Shown here piece after piece: positions 7,489 through 17,706 of a DNA stretch of 64,000 bases. Source of the stretch: Pseudomonas sp. 7SR1 (lineage in GTDB: Bacteria > Pseudomonadota > Gammaproteobacteria > Pseudomonadales > Pseudomonadaceae); the NCBI RefSeq assembly GCF_900156465.1, contig NZ_LT707064.1, positions 780,001-844,000 on the forward strand, read 5' to 3'. Position 1 is the stretch's first letter; each line of letters opens with the position of its first letter. The notes beneath the pieces are model-generated. The model searched no databases and was not told where the DNA came from. It saw nothing but the letters and a program-made list of their open reading frames with translations. The position numbers and the translations under genes were made by a program.

Positions 7489-8847
7489 ATGCCTGCGACC
7501 CGTACCTGGTTGAAAAATCCCCTCGCCATCTTCACGGCCAACGACCTCGACGCCCGTGGCGGCCTCGTCCTGCAAGGCGGTGTGATCGTCGAACTGCTGA
7601 GCGCGGGCCAATCCCCTTCCCTTCCCTGGGACAACGTCTTCGATGCACGCGACCATGTCGTGCTGCCGGGTTTGATCAATACCCATCACCATTTCTACCA
7701 GACGCTGACCCGCGCCTGGGCGCCGGTGGTCAACCAGCCATTATTCCCGTGGTTGAAAACCCTGTATCCGGTGTGGGCGCGGCTGACGCCGGAAAAACTT
7801 GCCCTGGCGACCCGAGTGGCACTGGCTGAATTGCTGCTGTCGGGCTGCACCACGGCCGCCGACCATCATTACCTGTTCCCCGAAGGGTTGGAAAACGCAA
7901 TCGACGTGCAAGTGCACAGTGTCCGCGAACTGGGCATGCGCGCGATGCTGACCCGCGGTTCCATGAGCCTGGGCGAAGCCGACGGTGGCCTGCCGCCGCA
8001 GCAGACGGTGCAACAGGGCCAGGTAATTCTCGATGACAGCCAGCGCTTGATCGAGCGTTACCATGAGCGCGGCGACGGCGCGCAGGTCCAGATCGCCCTG
8101 GCGCCCTGCTCTCCATTCTCGGTCACCCCCGAAATCATGAAAGCCAGCGCCGACCTGGCGGACAGCCTCGATGTCCGCCTGCATACACACCTGGCAGAGA
8201 CCCTCGACGAGGAAGACTTCTGCCTGCAGCGTTTCGGCCAGCGTACCGTGGACTACCTGGACAGCGTCGGCTGGCTCGGTCCTCGCACCTGGCTGGCCCA
8301 CGGCATTCATTTCAACACCGACGAAATCGCTCGCCTTGGCGCCGCCGGCACCGGCATCTGCCATTGCCCCAGCTCAAACATGCGCCTGGCCTCGGGTATC
8401 TGCCCCACCGTCGAGCTGACCGCCGCCGGCGCCCCCCTTGGCCTCGGTGTGGACGGTTCGGCTTCCAACGACGCCTCGAACATGATCCTGGAAACCCGCC
8501 AGGCGCTGTACATCCAGCGCCTGCGCTACGGCGCACAGGCAATCACGCCAGAAAGGGTGCTGGGCTGGGCAACCCGGGGCTCGGCGCAGTTGCTCGGACG
8601 CAGCGACATCGGCGAACTGGCGGTGGGCAAACAGGCTGACCTGGCCCTGTTCAAGCTCGACGAGCTGCGCTTTTCCGGCAGCCACGATCCGATTTCAGCC
8701 TTGTTGCTGTGCGGCGCGGACCGGGCCGATCGGGTGATGATCGGCGGACGATGGCGCGTCATCGACGGCCAGGTCGAGGGGCTCGATCTGAAGGGGCTGA
8801 TTGCCGACCACGGTCAGGCGGCGCGGGAACTGATCGCGGGTATCTGA
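7489..8847 (+). CDS. 8-oxoguanine deaminase (amidohydrolase family)
   Basis: A 452-residue metal-dependent amidohydrolase of the AtzB/TrzN-like cyclic deaminase group. Visible metal ligands are the HxH of INTHHHFYQ (His66 and His68), HTHLAET near 234, the downstream LAHGIHF, and the late aspartate in GLGVDGSASND. The QTLTRAW and CTTAADHHYLF segments are those I remember from the P. aeruginosa PA0142 family, shown to deaminate 8-oxoguanine to urate. The start at 7489 is preceded by GAGGAG and gives the family length. Its neighbour, a purine deaminase, supports a purine-salvage role. Confidence 0.8.
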   Translation: MPATRTWLKNPLAIFTANDLDARGGLVLQGGVIVELLSAGQSPSLPWDNVFDARDHVVLPGLINTHHHFYQTLTRAWAPVVNQPLFPWLKTLYPVWARLTPEKLALATRVALAELLLSGCTTAADHHYLFPEGLENAIDVQVHSVRELGMRAMLTRGSMSLGEADGGLPPQQTVQQGQVILDDSQRLIERYHERGDGAQVQIALAPCSPFSVTPEIMKASADLADSLDVRLHTHLAETLDEEDFCLQRFGQRTVDYLDSVGWLGPRTWLAHGIHFNTDEIARLGAAGTGICHCPSSNMRLASGICPTVELTAAGAPLGLGVDGSASNDASNMILETRQALYIQRLRYGAQAITPERVLGWATRGSAQLLGRSDIGELAVGKQADLALFKLDELRFSGSHDPISALLLCGADRADRVMIGGRWRVIDGQVEGLDLKGLIADHGQAARELIAGI

Positions 8848-8853
8848 CCTGAA

Positions 8854-8889
8854 GCCTGCTCGCGATGCACACTGCTGTCGCGAGCAGGC
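8854..8889. terminator. Palindrome between convergent genes
   Basis: GCCTGCTCGCGA (8854-8865) and TCGCGAGCAGGC (8878-8889) are perfect 12-base arms around a 12-base loop, sitting between the stop codons of two convergent genes. There is no U run. It is REP-like in sequence (GCTCGCGA core) and could stop transcription from both sides. Confidence 0.5.
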
Positions 8890-8890
8890 C

Positions 8891-9982
8891 TTAGAGGCCC
8901 AGCAGCGACAACATGATGAAGGTCGCGAACAGGACGAAGTGAGTCATGCCTTCGATGGCATTGGTTTCGCCATCGTTGAGGTTGATGGCGCTGACGATCA
9001 GGGTGATGAAGATCATCACTGTCTGCACCGGGGTCATCGCCATCTGGAAAGGCTGGCCGGAGTAGAGCGCCATGGCCTCCATCACCGGCACTGTCAGGAT
9101 CACCGTCGATAACGAAGCCCCCAGGGCAATGTTCACCACCGACTGCATCCGATTGGCGAGAGCGGCGCGCAGGGCGGTGAGGATTTCCGGTGCGGCGGAA
9201 ATGGCCGCCACCAGTATCGCGGTGACCACCGGCGGTGCGCCTGAGCCCTCCAGGCCCAGGTCGATGGCCTTGGACATGACCTCGGCCAGCGCGCCGATCA
9301 GCACGACGCCAAACACCAGCGCACCGATGGAAAACGCCAGGCTGATGGGCTTGGGCTCGTTCTCCAGCGGTTCTTTCCGGCGGCGCTTTTCCGGATAGCT
9401 GTAGCTGAAGAAATAGCTGTGAGGTCCGACCTGCATGCGAAGAAAAAGGGTGTACAGCACGATCATCGCGCCGATGGTGAATGCCGAATAGTGCTTCCAG
9501 TTTTCCTGGGGAATGAATTCGGGCACCACCATCGAAACGCCCATGGCGGTGAGAATCATCACGCTGTAGGTGCGTGCCGAATCGTCGTTATAGACCTGCT
9601 CGCCATGCTTGAGCCCACCCATCAGCGCGGCGAGCCCGAGGATGCCATTGATGTCGAGCATCACTGCGCTATAGATCGTGTCCCGCACCAGAGTGGGAGA
9701 TGCCTGGTTGCTCATCATGATCGCCAGGACCACGACCTCTACCAGTACCGCCGACAGGGTCAGGATCATGGTGCCGTATGGATCGCCGACCTTTTCCGCC
9801 AGCAGTTCGGCGTGATGGGCCACGCGCATGGACGCCGCGATAATGAAGCCGATCAGGACCAACCCACCCGTCAGCGCAACGATCCGGCCACCGCCCAACA
9901 GCCAGTGTTCCAGCGGATAGGCGACGAGCGCCGCCAGAAGCGCCAGCAACAACAGTTTTTCTTGCTTGATCAATGAGGACAT
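8891..9982 (-). CDS. chaA: Calcium/proton antiporter, ChaA family
   Basis: A 363-residue integral membrane protein of the Ca2+:cation antiporter superfamily, with about eleven hydrophobic segments. The two alpha-repeat motifs are visible: GDPYGTMILTLSAVLVEVVVLA near 80-105, and GAPPVVTAILVAAISAAPEILTALRAA near 245-272, whose acidic residues bind the cation. A hydrophilic loop with basic and acidic residues (EKRRRKEPLENEPKP) separates the halves. Expected role: Ca2+ or Na+/K+ extrusion in exchange for protons. The start has only a weak ribosome-binding site. Confidence 0.85.
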   Translation of the reverse strand: MSSLIKQEKLLLLALLAALVAYPLEHWLLGGGRIVALTGGLVLIGFIIAASMRVAHHAELLAEKVGDPYGTMILTLSAVLVEVVVLAIMMSNQASPTLVRDTIYSAVMLDINGILGLAALMGGLKHGEQVYNDDSARTYSVMILTAMGVSMVVPEFIPQENWKHYSAFTIGAMIVLYTLFLRMQVGPHSYFFSYSYPEKRRRKEPLENEPKPISLAFSIGALVFGVVLIGALAEVMSKAIDLGLEGSGAPPVVTAILVAAISAAPEILTALRAALANRMQSVVNIALGASLSTVILTVPVMEAMALYSGQPFQMAMTPVQTVMIFITLIVSAINLNDGETNAIEGMTHFVLFATFIMLSLLGL

Positions 9983-10169
9983 CCCAGGCCTGCACTGTGC
10001 GCGGAGTCATGAGCTACTAGACTGTGGGGGGCTACGAACGTTTCCTCCGATTCATCGACCCGCGAGGCTCGCGGTGCGCAGCCTTGCCCAGACAGTGGAT
10101 CGGCCGGTCAGGTTTTACCAGACATTACGGCCAGCCTCTGTAGAATGGCTGCCATCGATTCGCTGATGA

Positions 10170-11132
<963 letters not shown>

Positions 11133-11147
11133 GCCTCACAATGAGCG

Positions 11148-11177
11148 ACTCGCCACAGAAAAAGACCTGTGGCGAGT
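11148..11177. terminator. Hairpin between convergent deaminase and MFS genes
   Basis: ACTCGCCACAG (11148-11158), loop AAAAAGAC, CTGTGGCGAGT (11167-11177): an 11-bp perfect stem shortly after the deaminase stop. The 3' flank is only partly T-rich. It probably works as a terminator, possibly for both converging genes. Confidence 0.6.
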
Positions 11178-11208
11178 ACTCTTGCTCCCCTCGCCACGGT
11201 CGTGTTCG

Positions 11209-12585
11209 TTACCTGGTGGCTTCGCTCAATTCTTCCAGGGTCCTGCCCCGGGTTTCCATCCCGAACAACCACACCACTCCGGCCGCCACGGCGAAGCACA
11301 GCGCGCCCAAAGCGAATACACCGCCCTGTCCGGTGATGGGAAATACCAGACCGGTCACCAGTGGCCCGAGCAACGAGCCGATGCGACCGACCGCGGAGGC
11401 AAAGCCCGAGCCCGTGGCCCGCGCCGAGGTGGGATACAGTTCCGGCGTGTAGGTGTAGAGCACCGCCCACATGCCGAACAGGAAGAACTGCATCAGCAGA
11501 CCGGTGCCGATCAACAGGCCAACGTTGCCGCCGAACACCGCGCTCTGCCCATAGAGAAACGCCATTACGCCACCGCCCAACAGGGTCATGACACACACGG
11601 GCTTACGTCCCCAGCGTTCCACCAGCCAGGCCGCCATCAGGAACCCCGGGATCCCGCCCAGGGAAATCAGTACGGTGTAATACACCGACTGGGTCACGGC
11701 AAACCCCGACTGCTGCAGGAGCGCGCTCAGCCAGGATGTCAGCCCGTAGAATCCCAGCAGGGCGAAGAACCAGACACTCCAGATCATCATCGTGCGCTGG
11801 CGATACAACGGTGACCAGATCCGCGTCAGCGCCGAAAAGAACGTGCCCGGCGCATCCACCTGCCTCGGCAGCCGGATCGGCTCCGGCAGTGCCTGGCTCC
11901 CCAGGGAGCGCCGGACCTTGTCCTCGATTCGTCCCAGCACGGCGTCCGCCTCGCCATCCCGCCCGGCTTGTTCCAGCCAGCGCGGCGACTCGGGAATGAA
12001 GAAGCGAATCACCAGGACGAACACCGCCGGTACCGCCAGCACCAGAAAGATGTCGCGCCAGCCGATCACCGGCAGCAGGAAATACGACAGCGCCCCCGCC
12101 GCCACGAAGCCCAGCGGCCAGAAGCCATCCATCAAGGCAATGTAGCGTCCCCGCTGCCTGGCCGGGATCAGCTCAGAAAGCATGGACTGGGCAATCGGAA
12201 ATTCCATGCCCATGCCGATCCCCAGCAGGATGCGAAACAGCGTCAGTGTCTCGATGTCCTGGGCGGTGGAGCACAGGTAACTGGCGACGCCCCACAACAC
12301 GATGCTCCACTGGAACACCGGTTTGCGCCCGAACCGATCAGCCAGCATCCCCGATAACGACGCCCCCACCACCATGCCGAAGAAGCTGGAGCTGGCCAGC
12401 AGTCCCGCCTGGGCAGTGCTCAAGCCGAACTCGACTTTGATCGAGCCCAGCAGGAAGGTCATCATGGCCAGGTCCATCGAGTCGAAGAAAAACGCCAGGG
12501 CGATGATGATGAAGATAACCCGGTGATATCCGCTGATGGGCAGCCGCTCCAAGCGTTCTGCCGCACTGTAACGGTGAGTGTCCAT
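11209..12585 (-). CDS. MFS transporter, metabolite:H+ symporter type
   Basis: A 458-residue major facilitator with twelve predicted membrane helices. It shows the signature loop between helices 2 and 3 (GMLADRFGRKPVF near 84-96), RILLGIGMGMEFP near 118 and RGRYIALMDGFWP near 143, plus the repeated loop WLVERWGRKPV in the C-terminal half. This places it in the sugar-porter/metabolite symporter group (NiaP- or AAHS-like) rather than a drug exporter; the substrate is unknown. GGGGA precedes the ATG. It lies downstream of an ArsR-type regulator on the same strand, which may control it. Confidence 0.8.
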   Translation of the reverse strand: MDTHRYSAAERLERLPISGYHRVIFIIIALAFFFDSMDLAMMTFLLGSIKVEFGLSTAQAGLLASSSFFGMVVGASLSGMLADRFGRKPVFQWSIVLWGVASYLCSTAQDIETLTLFRILLGIGMGMEFPIAQSMLSELIPARQRGRYIALMDGFWPLGFVAAGALSYFLLPVIGWRDIFLVLAVPAVFVLVIRFFIPESPRWLEQAGRDGEADAVLGRIEDKVRRSLGSQALPEPIRLPRQVDAPGTFFSALTRIWSPLYRQRTMMIWSVWFFALLGFYGLTSWLSALLQQSGFAVTQSVYYTVLISLGGIPGFLMAAWLVERWGRKPVCVMTLLGGGVMAFLYGQSAVFGGNVGLLIGTGLLMQFFLFGMWAVLYTYTPELYPTSARATGSGFASAVGRIGSLLGPLVTGLVFPITGQGGVFALGALCFAVAAGVVWLFGMETRGRTLEELSEATR

Positions 12586-12671
12586 ATTGCGTCCCCAAGT
12601 CCGATGATCGTCGGCCCGAGTGTGCGCGAACCTCGCGGCTGGCTATTGCTGAATACGACCTTTCGATAGCC

Positions 12672-13406
12672 CTAGAGCGCCATTTCCAGGGCATCCTGCC
12701 TGGCGAAACGATGGATTTCCTGCTGGCCGAGCACCGTCACCTGCAAGGCGCGTGAGTCGTTGGGCAGGCTCAACCAGCCGGACTGCATGAACAATTGCAG
12801 CAACGCAGCCCCCAGGGCGCCTCCCAGGTGCGGACGGCGTTCGCTCCAATCGGGGCAGGCGCAGGCGGTGCGGGCATTGCGATGGGCCAGGGCCTGGATG
12901 AACAGGCCATGACCGGCCAACTGGCTGGAACCCTTGTGGGTGACGATGACACGCTGGTCGCACTGCTCGATCCAGCCGGCATCCAGCAGGCGCTGGTACA
13001 GGTCGGCCGCCAGGGTGCCTCCCAAGTGATCGTCACACAGCCTGGCCCGCAACAACGAGGCCGGGGCCGACGGCGCCTTGGTTGGCATCACCCCTCGCTT
13101 GAAGACCTCCGGGATCTGTCGCGGTGTGCTGGCGAGCGTGGCGCTGGCCAGGGCCTCGACAGCCGCGCCGATCTCGGGTGCCGCGAGGCGGAAAAACCGT
13201 TTGCGTCCCCGGGCTTCGACTTTCAACAGGCCACCGGCGGACAGGCGCCCCAGATGAGCACTGGCCGAGGACGGCGATAACCCGGCCAGCAAAGCCAGCT
13301 CTTCAGCCTGCCGCGCCGTGCCGTCCATCAGCGCCCACATCATTGCGCTGCGCTTTGGGTCGGCCAGCAGCGTGGCGATCTGGCTGATGCAAGGTGCATG
13401 TTCCAT
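12672..13406 (-). CDS. ArsR-type winged-helix regulator
   Basis: A 244-residue regulator with an ArsR/SmtB-like winged helix in the first 90 residues (ISQIATLLADPKRSAMMWALMDGTARQAEELA, then LAGLSPSSASAHLGRLSAGGLLK). The long C-terminal part contains CACP but no ArsR ELCVCDL metal site. The size and C-terminal extension fit ArsR relatives that sense organic ligands. GGGAG lies eight bases before the ATG. It is followed on the same strand by the MFS gene 86 bases downstream, so the pair is probably regulator plus transporter. Confidence 0.75.
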   Translation of the reverse strand: MEHAPCISQIATLLADPKRSAMMWALMDGTARQAEELALLAGLSPSSASAHLGRLSAGGLLKVEARGRKRFFRLAAPEIGAAVEALASATLASTPRQIPEVFKRGVMPTKAPSAPASLLRARLCDDHLGGTLAADLYQRLLDAGWIEQCDQRVIVTHKGSSQLAGHGLFIQALAHRNARTACACPDWSERRPHLGGALGAALLQLFMQSGWLSLPNDSRALQVTVLGQQEIHRFARQDALEMAL

Positions 13407-13649
13407 GTATTCACTCCCTGTTGAATCATTCGTCTACTGCTCTGGGGCCTGGTGACCCGTCATGAGGCGCCGCCCAAGGCGGCCCGACCGCGGGAACCGA
13501 CGGCATCGATGCATCGACGGGACAATGCTTCCCCCGTGCCGTGTCGATTCAGGCGGCCGTTAGTATAAGCGTGGCGACCAAGCTTTCCTGTCCTCCGGAA
13601 ACCTTTGGAGGCGATTGTTCATGAGGGAAAATTCTCTATTTGCCCGCGA

Positions 13650-14579
13650 CTATTGGTCATCCTCTGTCGAGCGCGGAAATTGCGCGGTCAAATGTCCACA
13701 GCGGGCCTTGAGCATTTCCCGCAACAGGTTGATGGGCTTGCTCAACTGTGCCCGATGAGCACACAGCAGATTCAGCGGCGCACGCTCGCATTGCAGGTGC
13801 GGCAGCAGGATCTTCAAGCGTCCGGCCAGCACATCGGTCGAGACATCCAGCCACGACTTGTAGGCGATGCCCGCCCCGGCCACCGCCCAGCGTCGCACCA
13901 CGTCGGCATCGTCGCTGAAGCGGTCCCCGCTGACGGTGAGACTCACTTCCCGCTTACCGTCATGAAAGCACCAGCGGTCATGGACCCGGGTACCGAGCAT
14001 GTACAACAGGCAATTGTGCTGGGCCAGTTGTTCCAGCTGACGAGGTTCGCCATGGCGGGCCAGGTAGTCCGGCGCAGCACATAGCACCCTGCGGTTATCC
14101 GCCGCGACCGCAAGGGCCACCAGGCTAGAGTCCTCCGGTTCGCCATAACGCAGCGCGATGTCCACGGGTTGCTTGAACAGGTCGGCGATCCGATCCCCCA
14201 GCAACAGCCGCACCGTCAGCCCGGGATGCTCGCCCTGGAATTCGTCCAGCCAGGGCAGCAGCAGGTTGCGCCCCAGATCCGAGGGTGCGGACAGCTGCAG
14301 CACACCACTGACCCGGTCCTGGCCACTGGTCAACAATCGCCGTCCCTCGTCGAGGCTGCTCAGTGCGGCCCGGGCATATTCGAGGAAGCTCTCCCCTTCG
14401 GCGGTCAGGCGCAGGCTGCGGGTCGAACGGGCCAACAGCCGGGCCCCAAGATGCTGCTCGATCCGCTTCAATGCGGCACTGGCCACCGCTGCCGACAGGT
14501 CCATGACCCTGGCCGCGGCAGAAAGGCTGCCCAGATCCGCCGCCCGGACAAAGAGCTGCAGGTCATCGAATCGAAGCAT
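13650..14579 (-). CDS. LysR-family transcriptional regulator
   Basis: A 309-residue LysR regulator of the DsdA/CrgA-like large subgroup. The helix-turn-helix reads LQLFVRAADLGSLSAAARVMDLSAAVASAALKRIEQHLGARLLARSTRSLRLT over residues 7-60. The effector domain begins near residue 90 (GVLQLSAPSDLGRNLLLP). It is divergent from the quinone-oxidoreductase gene with a 112-bp intergenic region, so that gene is the likely target. Proteins like this often repress a neighbouring oxidoreductase until a quinone or electrophile is present; that is inference here. Confidence 0.85.
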   Translation of the reverse strand: MLRFDDLQLFVRAADLGSLSAAARVMDLSAAVASAALKRIEQHLGARLLARSTRSLRLTAEGESFLEYARAALSSLDEGRRLLTSGQDRVSGVLQLSAPSDLGRNLLLPWLDEFQGEHPGLTVRLLLGDRIADLFKQPVDIALRYGEPEDSSLVALAVAADNRRVLCAAPDYLARHGEPRQLEQLAQHNCLLYMLGTRVHDRWCFHDGKREVSLTVSGDRFSDDADVVRRWAVAGAGIAYKSWLDVSTDVLAGRLKILLPHLQCERAPLNLLCAHRAQLSKPINLLREMLKARCGHLTAQFPRSTEDDQ

Positions 14580-14691
14580 GGCGACTCCATTATCAAAAAA
14601 ATATTGAAAGAGCCTGTTCTTTTAGCCGGTTTTATCGCGTCGATAAATAGCTAACCATTGGCGGCATCCAATCATCTGACGGAGCCGCTTC

Positions 14692-15705
14692 ATGAAAGCC
14701 ATTGCCTACTACCATTCGCTGCCGATCACCGACGTGGAATCGTTGCAGGACATCGAGTTACCCGAACCTGTCGCAGGTCCCCGGGACCTGCTGGTGGAAG
14801 TCAAGGCCATTTCGGTCAACCCGGTCGACACCAAGGTCCGCCAGAATGTCTCGCCTGAAGGTGGCGCCGCCAAGGTGCTGGGCTGGGACGTGGCCGGTGT
14901 GGTCAAGGCCGTGGGCAGCGAAGTATCCTTGTTCAAGGCCGGTGACAAAGTGTTCTACGCCGGTTCCATCGCCAGGGCGGGTGGCAACAGTGAATTGCAC
15001 GTGGTGGACGAGCGCATCGTTGGCCACATGCCCGTGACCCTCGGTTTTGCCGAGGCGGCCGCACTGCCATTGACAGCCATAACCGCCTGGGAGCTGTTGT
15101 TCGAACGGCTGCAGATCCGCGAAGGCCAGGACAACAGCGACCAGAGCCTGCTGATCGTCGGTGCCGCGGGAGGCGTGGGTTCGATCCTGACGCAACTGGC
15201 TCGCCGGCTCACCGGGCTGAAGGTCATCGGCACCGCTTCCCGGCCACAGACCCAGGAGTGGGTACGGGGCCTGGGGGCCGACCTGGTGATCGATCACAGC
15301 CAACCGTTGAGCCAAGCACTGAAAGCAGCGGGCCAGTCCCAAGTGACCCACGTTGCCAGCCTGACCCAGACCGACCAGCATCTGGAGCAATTGGTCGAGG
15401 CCCTGGCCCCCCAGGGCAAGCTGGCGCTGATCGACGATCCCAAGGCGTTGGACGTAACCAAACTCAAGCGCAAAAGCCTGTCGCTGCACTGGGAATTCAT
15501 GTACACCCGCTCGCTGTTCGAAACGCCAGACATGATTGAACAGCACCGCCTGCTCAACCGTGTCGCCGCGCTGGTCGACGCCGGCACCCTGAAGACCACC
15601 GTCGGGGAACACTTCGGCATCATCAACGCCGAAAACCTGCGCCGCGCCCATGCGCTGCTGGAAAGCGGCAAGGCCAAGGGCAAGATCGTACTCGAAGGCT
15701 TCTAG
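14692..15705 (+). CDS. Zinc-type alcohol dehydrogenase-like NADPH:quinone oxidoreductase
   Basis: A 337-residue member of the MDR superfamily, QOR/zinc-binding-dehydrogenase group. It shows an N-terminal GroES-like fold (VEVKAISVNPVDTKVR near 37-52, GWDVAGVV near 64), the coenzyme-binding loop LLIVGAAGGVGSILTQLARR near 155-174 and HWEFMYTRSLFETPDM near 268. Catalytic zinc cysteines are absent, as in quinone oxidoreductases. It is divergent from a LysR regulator. Likely role: reduction of quinones or alpha,beta-unsaturated carbonyls. Confidence 0.85.
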   Translation: MKAIAYYHSLPITDVESLQDIELPEPVAGPRDLLVEVKAISVNPVDTKVRQNVSPEGGAAKVLGWDVAGVVKAVGSEVSLFKAGDKVFYAGSIARAGGNSELHVVDERIVGHMPVTLGFAEAAALPLTAITAWELLFERLQIREGQDNSDQSLLIVGAAGGVGSILTQLARRLTGLKVIGTASRPQTQEWVRGLGADLVIDHSQPLSQALKAAGQSQVTHVASLTQTDQHLEQLVEALAPQGKLALIDDPKALDVTKLKRKSLSLHWEFMYTRSLFETPDMIEQHRLLNRVAALVDAGTLKTTVGEHFGIINAENLRRAHALLESGKAKGKIVLEGF

Positions 15706-15716
15706 CGATCGGCATG

Positions 15717-15782
15717 GCAGCTTGCTTGCGATGAATATGAGGAGGCACGGGACAGCGTGCCGCTCTCATCGCAAGCCTGCCC
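15717..15782. repeat. REP-like nested inverted repeat
   Basis: Outer arms GGCAGCTTGCTTGCGATGA and TCATCGCAAGCCTGCC (the latter from 15766) enclose a perfect inner hairpin, GGCACG-GGACAG-CGTGCC. It sits directly after the oxidoreductase stop codon, where it may also end transcription. Confidence 0.55.
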
Positions 15783-15897
15783 CTGGACGGAAATAGCCAC
15801 CGTCAGTCTGACAATTGACCGTTGTCACAATTGCGATCGTATTCCGGTCTACACTCGAGGCCTTTGCAACGCAATCTTTTACGTGAGGAGGTCAGCA

Positions 15898-16068
15898 ATG
15901 AAGATCCTGATAAAAGAAGTGGCAAAATCCCAGTGGCAAGTGCGTCTTGACCAGCATGTCGTCACCTTCCGTACCGAGGCCGAAGCCAAGGCCTTCGCCA
16001 CCACCCTCCAGGCTCGAATTCTCGCGCCGCACCAATTCCCTGAACAGCAACAGCGCGCGGCCGGCTGA
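15898..16068 (+). CDS. Small conserved hypothetical protein (56 aa)
   Basis: A 56-residue basic protein beginning MKILIKEVAKSQWQVRLDQH and ending in a Gln-rich tail. It starts at an ATG nine bases after GAGGAGG, a strong ribosome-binding site. The middle, TFRTEAEAKAFATTLQARI, looks like a short beta-hairpin plus amphipathic helix, similar to small DUF2188-like proteins. No function is known to me. It ends one base before the stop of the convergent MFS gene. A longer reading frame back to 15757 is less likely because of the clear ribosome-binding site. Confidence 0.65.
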   Translation: MKILIKEVAKSQWQVRLDQHVVTFRTEAEAKAFATTLQARILAPHQFPEQQQRAAG

Positions 16069-16069
16069 A

Positions 16070-17263
16070 TCAGTCCTGACGACCGACGACCCGGGCATCC
16101 TGCAAGCGCCGGGTCAGCATGGCCGTGCCAACGACCAACAGTCCGCAAAGGCTGATGACCAACGCCATCGGCACGGCCGTACCGTCATGCAACGCCGCCA
16201 CCAGCGCGGCAGAACCAGCGGCCACGGAGAACTGCAGGCACCCCAGCATGGCTGAAGCACTGCCAGCCCGGGCACCTTGGCCGTTCATGGCACATGCAGA
16301 CGCGTTGGGAATGATGCATCCCAGGCTGGAGATGCAAACGAACAGAGGCACCAGCAACGGCCACAAATGCGCAGGCTGCAAGGAGCAAACACCCAGGAGG
16401 CTCAGGCCGGCGGCCAGGTAGACCCATACCGCGCGGACCAGCAGGAAGGCCGGGCCACGCTTGGACAGCAACCGAGCGTTGAGCTGCGCCACCAGGATAA
16501 AACCGGCTGCGTTGGTCCCGAACAGCCAACCGAAGTGCTCGGCCGGCACGCCGTAGAGCTTGATGAATACGAACGGCGAGCCGGCGATGTAGGCAAACAT
16601 CCCGGCCATCGCGATCCCACCTGTCAACGCATGCCCCAGGAAGACCCAATCGCCCAACAACCGACCATATTGGCGCAAGGCGCCGGACAATGGTTGTCGG
16701 GGCATGTGGGGCGGCAGGCTCTCGGGCAGCCACAGGGCCACGGCCGTTGCGGCCAGTGCGCTGAACAGGGTCAGGCCGATGAAAATCGATTGCCAACCGT
16801 ACAGGTTCACCAGCAGGCCGCCGAGCATCGGGGCCAGGATCGGCGCCAGTCCCATCACCAGCATCAGCTGGGAAAACACTTTGGCCGAGCCGACCGCATC
16901 GCATTTGTCGCTGACCACCGCGCGGGAGATCACCATACCGGCACATCCGCCCAGGGCCTGGACGAAACGGGCCCCGATCAGCCATTCCAGGCTCGGTGCG
17001 TAGGCGCAGGCCACGGACGCCAGGGTGAACAACCCGACGCCCGTCAGCAATGGAATGCGCCGACCGAAGCGATCGGCCACGGGCCCGTAGGCCAGTTGCC
17101 CGATGGACAGTCCAAGGAAATAGGCGGCGAGCGTCAGCTGGATATGTTTTTCGTCAGTGCCGAAGGCGGCAGCCATGGCCGGAAAGGCAGGCAGGTAGAA
17201 ATCGATCGCCAAGGGACCGAAGGCGCTCAAGGCGCCAAGAATCAGAATGATACGAAGGTTCAT
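16070..17263 (-). CDS. Bcr/CflA-family multidrug efflux MFS transporter
   Basis: A 397-residue, twelve-helix major facilitator of the Bcr/CflA drug-resistance group. N-terminal features are LGALSAFGPLAIDFYLPAFPAMAAAF (residues 8-33) and the helix 2-3 loop AYGPVADRFGRRIPLL near 58-73. The motif ARFVQALGGCAGMVISRAVVSD near 97-118 is diagnostic of Bcr/CflA. It should export drugs or metabolites using proton motive force. It is convergent with the small 56-aa gene, one base apart. Confidence 0.85.
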   Translation of the reverse strand: MNLRIILILGALSAFGPLAIDFYLPAFPAMAAAFGTDEKHIQLTLAAYFLGLSIGQLAYGPVADRFGRRIPLLTGVGLFTLASVACAYAPSLEWLIGARFVQALGGCAGMVISRAVVSDKCDAVGSAKVFSQLMLVMGLAPILAPMLGGLLVNLYGWQSIFIGLTLFSALAATAVALWLPESLPPHMPRQPLSGALRQYGRLLGDWVFLGHALTGGIAMAGMFAYIAGSPFVFIKLYGVPAEHFGWLFGTNAAGFILVAQLNARLLSKRGPAFLLVRAVWVYLAAGLSLLGVCSLQPAHLWPLLVPLFVCISSLGCIIPNASACAMNGQGARAGSASAMLGCLQFSVAAGSAALVAALHDGTAVPMALVISLCGLLVVGTAMLTRRLQDARVVGRQD

Positions 17264-17359
17264 CGGGCGTCCCGTTCAGGCGTCAGTCGGCAGCCCGACA
17301 TTCTATCCGTGCCGGGCGCCCTTGAACATTCCGATAGGTCGCTAACGATTAAAAATAAT

Positions 17360-17557
17360 TCAGGCGGGAGTGACCTCGTACCCCTCCTCCTGGATGGCCT
17401 CGACCAGCGTCTCGACCGGCAAGGAACTCTGGACCCGTACCGTCTTGGCGCCGAGGTCCACCTGCACGTCGGCGGATGGATCCCTGGCCTGTACAGCCTG
17501 GGTGATGGCCCTGACGCAATGACCGCAGGACATTCCCTGGACATTGAGTGTTTGCAT
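17360..17557 (-). CDS. copZ: Copper chaperone with heavy-metal-associated domain
   Basis: A 65-residue ferredoxin-like HMA domain protein. The Cu(I) site is GMSCGHC (Cys10 and Cys13), and the C-terminal EEGYEVTPA completes the fold. It should carry Cu(I) in the cytoplasm to the CopA ATPase encoded about 0.7 kb away on the other strand. TAGGAG lies eight bases before the ATG, and a CueR-type promoter lies directly upstream (17599-17620), so copper induction through CueR is expected. Confidence 0.9.
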   Translation of the reverse strand: MQTLNVQGMSCGHCVRAITQAVQARDPSADVQVDLGAKTVRVQSSLPVETLVEAIQEEGYEVTPA

Positions 17558-17598
17558 GAAATGACTCCTAGGCAGTTGAGGTTGTCGGCAGTTTCAAG

Positions 17599-17620
17599 CT
17601 TGCCATCATGGCAAGGTCAA
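17599..17620 (-). promoter_or_regulatory. CueR-type operator/promoter of copZ
   Basis: Read on the minus strand: TTGACC (17620-17615) overlapping the dyad CTTGCCA-TGA-TGGCAAG, then a weak -10 region around GAAACT after a 19-base spacer. It is nearly the same as the dyad upstream of copA. Spacer length and sequence are those of CueR-controlled copper promoters. Confidence 0.8.
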
Positions 17621-17706
17621 GTTCTGGCGAAAACTGCCGGGCTGGCAATCGGCAACGCGCTCAGCCAAGCTGCACACATCAAGGATTTCACACCGGAGGT
17701 TCAGTC